The notes under the pieces: generated by a model
Told to the model about the DNA's origin: nothing
The model's input: only the letters and a program-made list of their open reading frames with translations
The model's database searches: none
Made by a program: the position numbers and the translations under genes
Origin: JAUHWS01 sp964571805
GTDB taxonomy: Bacteria; Patescibacteriota; Gracilibacteria; UM-FILTER-43-11
Direction: 5' to 3'
Assembly: GCA_964571805.1 (NCBI GenBank)
Contig: CAZNDI010000038.1
Span: forward strand, 1-9,721
Length of the DNA stretch: 9,721 bases
In this document: positions 3,668 to 9,721 of the stretch, piece by piece
How positions within the stretch are numbered: position 1 is the first letter of the stretch
How the letters are laid out: each line of letters opens with the position of its first letter

Positions 3668-5812
3668 ATGAAAAAAATTCTTGCCACCTTTCTTCTGCCC
3701 ATTCTCTTTTTAAGCGCTTGTAAAGCCGAAGAAGTTGCCCCCGAAGCAGTGGTGCCCGACACTGTGGTCAAAACCATGGATTTGTCTCAAGCCCCCACTT
3801 ATGAGGTGACCGAAATAGGAACCCTCAAAGCAGGCCAGGAATCAGACCTCATCGCTCAGGCGGGGGGAAATTTAAGTGCCCTAAACGTCAAATTGGGAGA
3901 CGCGGTGCTTGCCAATCAAACCCTTGCCCTCATTGGAGCCGACAAACCCAACAGTGCCGCCCGTATTTCGGTGGAAAATGCTGAGCTACAACTCAAAAAT
4001 GCTCAACAAAATTTAGCCCTCAACAAAGCCAACAATCAAGATGGGGTCATCAAGGCTCAACTACGAGTACAGAGCCTAAATACAACCATGAATCGCCTCA
4101 ATGGGACTCTGGCAGAATTGAATGCTCAAAATGCCAACACTCAAACCTCTCTAGAAATTCAAAGGAGCACGTTAGTTCAAAACATTCAACTTTCTAATAT
4201 CACCTCTTCTAATTTACAGAGCCAACTTCAGCAAAATTCAGGCGGCCTAGTGACCAGTGCAAAAACAACTTTGGATGGAGTTTTTGTGAATCTCGATTCC
4301 AATCTGGCTCGCGTTGAATCCATTTTGAACCCCAATAACTCAAGTTCTGTAAGCACTTCTGATTTAAATGGAGGCTTGGGAGAACAAGACTACGGTCAAC
4401 TGCTGGATGCCATCGACACTTACAACAATTACCGATGGAATTTAAACAGTGCCAAATCAAACTATGAAGGTAATTTACCGCTTTCCGAGGGTACAGTTGA
4501 ATTCACAGCTTTAGAAGCCAAGCAACGCGTAGACGAGGTGCGCCTTCTTTTGGCTGAAACCCGAGAAATGCTCAATGCCTCTGTGTCCAACGAACTGTTG
4601 CCTGCTCAGGCCTTGGAAGGTTACAAAGCAAACATCGGCGGGGCAGAAGCAGTGACTTTGGGAGATTTAATGAAATTAGATGCTCTATCCCAATCAATCA
4701 GTAGTTTTAAGATTGAAGAAAATGGAAAAATTGCTGGCTCACAAACCAATCAAGTCCTTGCCAACAATCAATTGGCTGAAGCGGACAATGCCTTGCAAAA
4801 ATTCTACTTGACCCGTGATGCAGCCGTAAAAGACTTGCAAACAAAAATTCAACAAACCCAACTTGAACTTCAAGGAGCCAAAGCTGACCTAGCCTCAGCA
4901 GGTCGAACTGCCGGACTCCTAAACAGCTCTAAAGATTTGGAACTTAGCACCCTCAATAATCAAGTTCGACTGGTTCAAAATGGACTAGAAGACGGTAAAA
5001 TAATGGCTAAAATGGACGGGGTGATTTCTGAACTCACTGTCGAAAACGGAGATTATGTTTCCCCTGGAACACGGATCGGAAAAATTGCCCAACTCAAACA
5101 GATCACGGTTGTCTTTTATCTTTCCGAGGAAAAAGCAAAACAAGTGAGTCTGGGTCAGGAATTTACCTTTGCAACTTCATCAAATAGTGGTCAAGAATTT
5201 AAGGGTATGATCAATAAAATTGCCCCTTCGGCTGACCCCATGAATAAGAAAATTCAGATCGAGGGGTTGGTAGAAAATTCAGCAACAAATTTGAAACCCG
5301 AAACATTTGTGAATATTTATTTGGATCTGAGCCAACAAGTATTTGATTCGAGTAAAATTTATGTGCCCATGAAAGCGATCATTTTTGGCCAGAATGAAAA
5401 ATATGTTTATGTGATCGAAAATGAAATGGCCGTGAAACGAGAGATTGAAATCGGAGAAATGTTTGGTGAATGGGTCGAAGTGATGACAGGGTTGAATAAA
5501 AGTGACCGCTTAATTGTCGAGGGCCAACGCAACCTTCCTCCTGAAGGAAATGTAAAAGTGAATGATGGACAAACCCCTACTCCAAACGATCAAGCTGAAG
5601 AGTTAATTGAAAATTCTCAAGCTCCAAATGATTCAGCAAGCTCAGCAGATCAATCCGTGAATAATTCTGACCTCAATCAAACCGTGAGTCCGGATGAACT
5701 ATTAGAACAAACTCCAAATTTAGGAGTAAACAATTCAATGACTAACACAGCTGATCAAACCAGCAAAGAACTTTATCCACTTCCGGAAGAAAATGTGAAA
5801 GCAGGAATGTAG
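3668..5812 (+). CDS. RND efflux periplasmic-adaptor/membrane-fusion lipoprotein (HlyD family), oversized
   Basis: This is the partner of the RND pump encoded next, expected to sit outside the cytoplasmic membrane. The N-terminus MKKILATFLLPILFLSAC is a lipoprotein signal with lipobox LSAC and the lipidated Cys at 18. The first lipoyl/barrel-sandwich half is at about 45-95 (IGTLKAGQESDLIAQAGGNL, then VKLGDAVLANQTLALIG). The second half is at about 443-475 (KIMAKMDGVISELTVENGDY, then VSPGTRIGKIAQL). The beta-barrel follows at about 478-555 and a membrane-proximal domain at about 560-632 (YVPMKAIIF, then GLNKSDRLIVEGQRNLPPEG). Between the lipoyl halves lie some 340 residues of mostly helical, Gln/Asn/Leu-rich sequence, against roughly 60-100 in common adaptors of about 370-400 aa. 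The tail 633-714 is low-complexity, rich in Asn, Gln, Ser, Pro and Asp. Stop is TAG, 75 bp before the pump gene. Confidence 0.9.
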   Translation: MKKILATFLLPILFLSACKAEEVAPEAVVPDTVVKTMDLSQAPTYEVTEIGTLKAGQESDLIAQAGGNLSALNVKLGDAVLANQTLALIGADKPNSAARISVENAELQLKNAQQNLALNKANNQDGVIKAQLRVQSLNTTMNRLNGTLAELNAQNANTQTSLEIQRSTLVQNIQLSNITSSNLQSQLQQNSGGLVTSAKTTLDGVFVNLDSNLARVESILNPNNSSSVSTSDLNGGLGEQDYGQLLDAIDTYNNYRWNLNSAKSNYEGNLPLSEGTVEFTALEAKQRVDEVRLLLAETREMLNASVSNELLPAQALEGYKANIGGAEAVTLGDLMKLDALSQSISSFKIEENGKIAGSQTNQVLANNQLAEADNALQKFYLTRDAAVKDLQTKIQQTQLELQGAKADLASAGRTAGLLNSSKDLELSTLNNQVRLVQNGLEDGKIMAKMDGVISELTVENGDYVSPGTRIGKIAQLKQITVVFYLSEEKAKQVSLGQEFTFATSSNSGQEFKGMINKIAPSADPMNKKIQIEGLVENSATNLKPETFVNIYLDLSQQVFDSSKIYVPMKAIIFGQNEKYVYVIENEMAVKREIEIGEMFGEWVEVMTGLNKSDRLIVEGQRNLPPEGNVKVNDGQTPTPNDQAEELIENSQAPNDSASSADQSVNNSDLNQTVSPDELLEQTPNLGVNNSMTNTADQTSKELYPLPEENVKAGM

Positions 5813-5887
5813 CGAATGGATCTATGAATTTTCAAGCTTCAATACTTCTACTTTGCTCAGTAATAAATTTTTTAATCTTCAATAATA

Positions 5888-8800
5888 ATGTCAGGATTAG
5901 ATGACGATCAACAAGTGGATAAAGGTCTTAAAAAAATCGCCAACTCGTTGTGGGGCTATTTTATCCACAATCGGCGGATGGCCATCATGATTGGGCTTAT
6001 TTTTCTGGTGACCGGGGTTTATAGCTACACTAAAATTCCCCGCGAATCTCAACCTGAAATTAAAATACCTTTTGCCATCGTTACTACGAGTTATCCTGGC
6101 GCATCCCCTCAAGAAGTCGGAGATCAAATTACGTTTAAAATCGAGCAGAAAATAAAAGGTCTCGACCAATTGAAACGAGTCACCTCATCCTCATCTGAAG
6201 GAATGTCGAGAATTTCAGTTGAATTTGAAGCAAATGCAGATTTGAATGAGAGCATCAATAAATTGAAAGATGTTGTAGATGAAGCCACGCCTGAGCTTCC
6301 AACCGACGCCACAACCCCCTTTGTTCAAGAAATTTCTTTCTCAGATACTCCTATTGTAACCTATAGCTTTTTTGGAGCGCTACCATACGAACAATTACTA
6401 CAAGTGACCGAAAAAGTTCAAACTGAAATTGAAAAAATCAAAGGTGTTCAAAGTGCTGACATTAGTGGCAAGAGAAATAAGAATATTCTGATTTCTGTAC
6501 GACAGACAGACATGGTTAAATATGGCTTGAGCATGGGCATTATTTCTCGAAGCATAGAAAGTTTTCATTTAAATGGCCCAGTGGGAAATATAGAAATTGA
6601 CGACCTAGTGTACCGAGTCAAAATAGAAGCCGATCAAGAAAATGTAGAAAAACTCAAAACTATTCCTTTGGTCAATGCCAATGGCGCCTTGATCTATCTC
6701 AATGACGTGGCGGAGGTATCAGAAGAATTTACCGAAGAAAGTTCTGCAAGTCGTGTGTCTGTAGGAGGGAAATCTTCATTTCCAGCCCTTTCTATTAGCG
6801 TTATTAAAAAAACAGGGGCAAATATTTTGGAGACTGGAAAAGAAATAAAGGGTGTTCTTGAAAAATTAAAAAATGACGGTGATGTTCCCAAGCAAGTTGA
6901 ATATCTGACGTTAAATGACATGCCTGAGCAGGTAGAAAAAGATTTCAACAATTTGATGGGCAACGCAATTCAAACTGTGATTATAATCTTTATTACCTTA
7001 CTTTTAGCCCTAGGGTTTATGCCGGCTTTAATTGGAGGGATATCTATTCCTTTCACTTTTTTGGTCGCTTTCACTTTTTTGTATCTCACGGGAAATACAT
7101 TTAATTTTCTGGTCTTGTTCAGCTTGATTTTGGGTCTTGGCTTACTTGTGGATACAACCATTGTGATGATGGAGGGTATGCATGAGTACTTGCACAAAGA
7201 AAAAATGACACCTCTAAATGCCGCCCTCAAGACAGTTAAAACTTACAAATCCTCACTTATTTCAGGCACATTAACGACGATAGCGGCTTTTACACCCTTA
7301 TTTTTGATGTCGGGAACTTTGGGTCAATTTTTTAAATTTATTCCTACAACGGTAGATATAGTTTTGATCAGTGCCCTAATCATTGGCCTACTCATCATTC
7401 CAGCCTATGCAGTCATGTTCATGCGTAAAGAAGGTGTGGGCAAAAAACCAGGTCGATTTAGCCTCTGGTTTAACGAAAAGAGAGATAGCTCGCTAAATAA
7501 ATTCAATAAAAAATACACTTCCTTTCTTGATTATCTTTTGGAGAGAAAAAGTCGCAGAGTAAGTATGTGGCTAATAACCATTGTAGCTTTTGTTGGCTCA
7601 CTTGTCTTGCCCATTGTAGGATTAGTAAAAGTTGAGGGCTTTCCCTTAGTAGAAGTTGACTACATGAATATCAATGTAGAGGCTCCGGTTGGAATCACCT
7701 TAAATAAACTCGACCCCATTGTGCAAAAAATTGAAAATGTGGTTCAAAAAGACCCTGATGTACAGAGTTATGTGGTCAATTTGGGGGGTGTGAGTGATGA
7801 TTCTTTAAATGGAAGTGGCGGAGGCTCAGGGGCAAATTTAGCAAGTTTCACTCTCAATTTTGTTCCGGAAAAAGAAAGAAGTAAGCCTAGTTATTTAATA
7901 GCGAGTGAATATTCTGCAAAACTAAATTTTATCACAGAAGCTAAAATTACTGTTCCCGAACTTCGTTCTGGTCCTCCCTCTGGATCAGCCATTCAAGTGT
8001 TGGTCTTTGGAGATGATTATTCTGTTTTACAACAGATTTCATCTGACCTCAAAACAAAAATTGAAGAATTTGGAGGGGCTCAGGTAGATGATGACATTGC
8101 AACAAGTACCGCAGAATTCACTTTTGATTTTTCTGACCCTTATGCCAAAGCCATGCTTAAAAGCAATGGTTTATCGGTTGCGGACGTAATACAAGAAGTG
8201 CGGATGGCTGTTTTTCCTACAAAAGTAGTGACCATAAAGCGTGGAGATGAAGAAGTTACTGTAAATATACAAAATGAATGGAGGGGCTATAAACCGGATT
8301 CCATCGATGCCATCAAGGCCATACAAATCCAAAATAATCAGGGGACGTATGTGAGCTTGGGAAGCTTAGTTGAACCAATCGTAGGAGCAAATTTAACCTC
8401 TGTTAAACATTATGATGGAGATCAAGCCATTACAATTAGCTCGGACGTGAAGGCTGATTTGGTCCCCAGTGATGTATTGTCTAAATTAACGCCTTATTTG
8501 GACAGCTATGCTTGGCCAGAAGGGTACAGTTATAAAATGTCTGGAGGAAATGATGAGACCAATCAGTCATTTCAAGACCTTTTGAATGCCATGGTGATTG
8601 GAATTTTACTGATCTTTATGATTTTAGTGACCCAATTCAATTCTTTCAAACAACCTTTTGTGATTCTGCTTACCCTTCCGCTCTCTTTGATTGGAGTACT
8701 TCTAGGGTTTTGGGTTTTTCAATTGAAGTTAGGAGTCGCCACAATGATTGGGATTGTGGCCCTTTCGGGAATTGTGATCAATGATGCGATTGTTTTAATT

Positions 8801-9112
8801 GATCGAATCAATGAAAATCGCAAAAACGGAATGGGCTTAAAAGAAGCCATTATCGAAGCGGGCCCTGCTCGTTTACAGCCGATCATGATCACTTCGATTA
8901 CGACCGTTTTGGGAATTTTACCCATCAGTCTAACAGACGCGTTCTGGCTGGGATTAGGGATGGCCATTGTGTTCGGAATGATCTTTTCAACAGTGCTCAC
9001 CTTGATTATTATTCCTGTGTTTTATTATTCGACGGAATTGAGAGGTGAGAAGAAACGCCTGGCTGCTCTGGAAGATAAAAAGGAAGAGTTTTATGCAGGA
9101 ACATCTGATTAA
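5888..9112 (+). CDS. RND-family efflux transporter (AcrB/SwrC-like)
   Basis: This is a proton-driven efflux pump of the cytoplasmic membrane, and its length (1074 aa) is normal for the family. TM1 is at about 31-49, and the first large extracytoplasmic porter loop at about 50-357 includes SYPGASPQEVGDQITFKIEQ (68-87). TM2-TM6 span about 359-511 and TM7 about 558-580. The second loop (581-897) has a Gly/Ser-rich stretch at 641-649, and TM8-TM12 span about 899-1046. The TM4 motif GLGLLVDTTIVMMEG (416-430) has one Asp (D422) where AcrB has D407-D408. In TM10, GIVINDAIVLID (961-972) has N965 where AcrB has K940. R995 and T1002 match AcrB R971 and T978. The GIVxNxAIVLID form is usual in SwrC-like pumps. 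Substrate cannot be predicted. ATG 5888 is the first start after an in-frame stop at 5873. It is probably co-transcribed with the adaptor. Confidence 0.95.
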   Translation: MSGLDDDQQVDKGLKKIANSLWGYFIHNRRMAIMIGLIFLVTGVYSYTKIPRESQPEIKIPFAIVTTSYPGASPQEVGDQITFKIEQKIKGLDQLKRVTSSSSEGMSRISVEFEANADLNESINKLKDVVDEATPELPTDATTPFVQEISFSDTPIVTYSFFGALPYEQLLQVTEKVQTEIEKIKGVQSADISGKRNKNILISVRQTDMVKYGLSMGIISRSIESFHLNGPVGNIEIDDLVYRVKIEADQENVEKLKTIPLVNANGALIYLNDVAEVSEEFTEESSASRVSVGGKSSFPALSISVIKKTGANILETGKEIKGVLEKLKNDGDVPKQVEYLTLNDMPEQVEKDFNNLMGNAIQTVIIIFITLLLALGFMPALIGGISIPFTFLVAFTFLYLTGNTFNFLVLFSLILGLGLLVDTTIVMMEGMHEYLHKEKMTPLNAALKTVKTYKSSLISGTLTTIAAFTPLFLMSGTLGQFFKFIPTTVDIVLISALIIGLLIIPAYAVMFMRKEGVGKKPGRFSLWFNEKRDSSLNKFNKKYTSFLDYLLERKSRRVSMWLITIVAFVGSLVLPIVGLVKVEGFPLVEVDYMNINVEAPVGITLNKLDPIVQKIENVVQKDPDVQSYVVNLGGVSDDSLNGSGGGSGANLASFTLNFVPEKERSKPSYLIASEYSAKLNFITEAKITVPELRSGPPSGSAIQVLVFGDDYSVLQQISSDLKTKIEEFGGAQVDDDIATSTAEFTFDFSDPYAKAMLKSNGLSVADVIQEVRMAVFPTKVVTIKRGDEEVTVNIQNEWRGYKPDSIDAIKAIQIQNNQGTYVSLGSLVEPIVGANLTSVKHYDGDQAITISSDVKADLVPSDVLSKLTPYLDSYAWPEGYSYKMSGGNDETNQSFQDLLNAMVIGILLIFMILVTQFNSFKQPFVILLTLPLSLIGVLLGFWVFQLKLGVATMIGIVALSGIVINDAIVLIDRINENRKNGMGLKEAIIEAGPARLQPIMITSITTVLGILPISLTDAFWLGLGMAIVFGMIFSTVLTLIIIPVFYYSTELRGEKKRLAALEDKKEEFYAGTSD

Positions 9113-9130
9113 ATAATAAGAGAAAAATTG

Positions 9131-9160
9131 AAATCGCCTCTAAGCTCGAGGCGATTTTTT
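9131..9160 (+). terminator. Intrinsic terminator after the efflux operon
   Basis: AAATCGCCTC (9131-9140) pairs perfectly with GAGGCGATTT (9148-9157) around a 7-nt loop, and the T-run continues to 9160. It sits 18 bp past the RND stop codon. On the minus strand the same stem is followed by CAATTTTTC, so it may also stop the convergent kinase-like gene. Confidence 0.9.
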
Positions 9161-9181
9161 AAATACAAATAAAATATTCGT

Positions 9182-9721
9182 TTATTTCTTTTCAAATCCA
9201 TTCAATTGGTCAATAAACTGACGCATGTCTTTGAGAAGCATCGCATCAGGGTTATTCCGGATCACCATGCCATCTAAAAACATCATCGACTTGATGATGG
9301 AAAACATCCCTTTCTCAAACTCCATGCCGCTGTTGACCCCTAATTTGATCGTCTGCATCATTTTTTTAGTCAAACTGACCTGAGAGACCGTCGTGTTGGC
9401 AAAATCGCTATAAAGGGCCTTAAAAGCCTTTTTAAAGGCTGTGAATTGCTTGCCTTTCAACTCAACTTCCGCCATCTCATTCAAATGCTTGGCTGACAAA
9501 TCAAAATCATCCAAACTCAAGGCATCAAAAAATCTGAACAGACCTTTTTGAATCTTAGGGCTCACATGCCCTATAGCCCCCGTATCCACAAAGTAAATTT
9601 TCTTTTTGTGATACATCAAATTGCCAGGATGAAGATCCCCATGAAAAGTGCCAATATTGAAAATATAAAAACCATGAATATGAAACAACTCCAATAAAAC
9701 CTCATAATCAAGTTCTGTCTC
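9182..9721 (-). CDS. ABC1/UbiB/AarF-family kinase-like protein, C-terminal part (5' end beyond window)
   Basis: The frame is open to the right edge, so about 179 C-terminal residues are visible; a TTG at 9694 lies inside the domain and is not the true start. The segment FHGDLHPGNLMYHKKKIYFV, then DTGAIGHVS, holds the catalytic-loop motif HGDxHPGN and the metal-binding DxG (here DTG), diagnostic of the ABC1 atypical kinase family. The rest is helical, with no obvious C-terminal membrane anchor; classical UbiB proteins have about 500-550 residues and two C-terminal transmembrane helices. UbiB/COQ8 members act as ATPases or kinases supporting ubiquinone or other lipid metabolism. Many organisms without ubiquinone also carry them, so the role here is open. 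It is convergent with the efflux operon and separated from it by the hairpin terminator. Confidence 0.88.
   Translation of the reverse strand, partial: ETELDYEVLLELFHIHGFYIFNIGTFHGDLHPGNLMYHKKKIYFVDTGAIGHVSPKIQKGLFRFFDALSLDDFDLSAKHLNEMAEVELKGKQFTAFKKAFKALYSDFANTTVSQVSLTKKMMQTIKLGVNSGMEFEKGMFSIIKSMMFLDGMVIRNNPDAMLLKDMRQFIDQLNGFEKK

Noticed and set aside
3668..9112. Use of TGA as glycine (Gracilibacteria/Absconditabacteria code)
   Set aside because: No in-frame TGA occurs in about 1,800 codons of the two efflux genes despite many GGA/GGG/GGC/GGT glycines.

Overview
The window reads as bacterial chromosome with moderate-to-low GC. The layout suggests a member of the Candidate Phyla Radiation (Patescibacteria), perhaps near Peregrinibacteria/Gracilibacteria. 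Supporting signs are a cysteine-free L31 with a long Lys/Ala/Glu tail, an archaeal-type class I lysyl-tRNA synthetase, mostly absent Shine-Dalgarno sequences, possible TTG starts, and a PKD-domain membrane protein. This placement is inference; no marker here is decisive. The two longest genes have no in-frame TGA and one small gene ends in TGA, so the TGA=Gly code of Gracilibacteria does not apply.

Left part (1-2872): the 3' end of a membrane-anchored PKD-domain surface protein is followed on the + strand by the L31 gene. Convergent to these is a compact minus-strand cluster, class I LysRS -> small three-helix membrane protein -> 49-residue HicB-like protein, with gaps of 15 and 4 nt. The membrane protein gene carries a G8 tract at codons 6-9.

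Middle (2873-3667): a 168-bp spacer holds what looks like an independent small RNA gene. A TTGACT-N17-TATTAT promoter is followed by a 55-nt branched stem-loop whose closing helix runs into a T5 tract. A minus-strand gene for an unrecognised basic 157-aa protein follows (TTG start or none obvious). Next is a divergent spacer with an 8-bp inverted repeat and a good promoter for the efflux genes.

Right part (3668-9112): a two-gene efflux operon encodes an unusually long (714 aa) lipoprotein membrane-fusion/adaptor subunit and a 1074-aa RND transporter. No TolC-type outer-membrane factor is present in the window. A strong hairpin terminator separates the transporter gene from a convergent, truncated ABC1/UbiB-family kinase-like gene (9182-9721) that runs off the right edge.

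The least explained element is the small structured RNA at about 2977-3035. The oversized adaptor and the G8 tract are the next most interesting.
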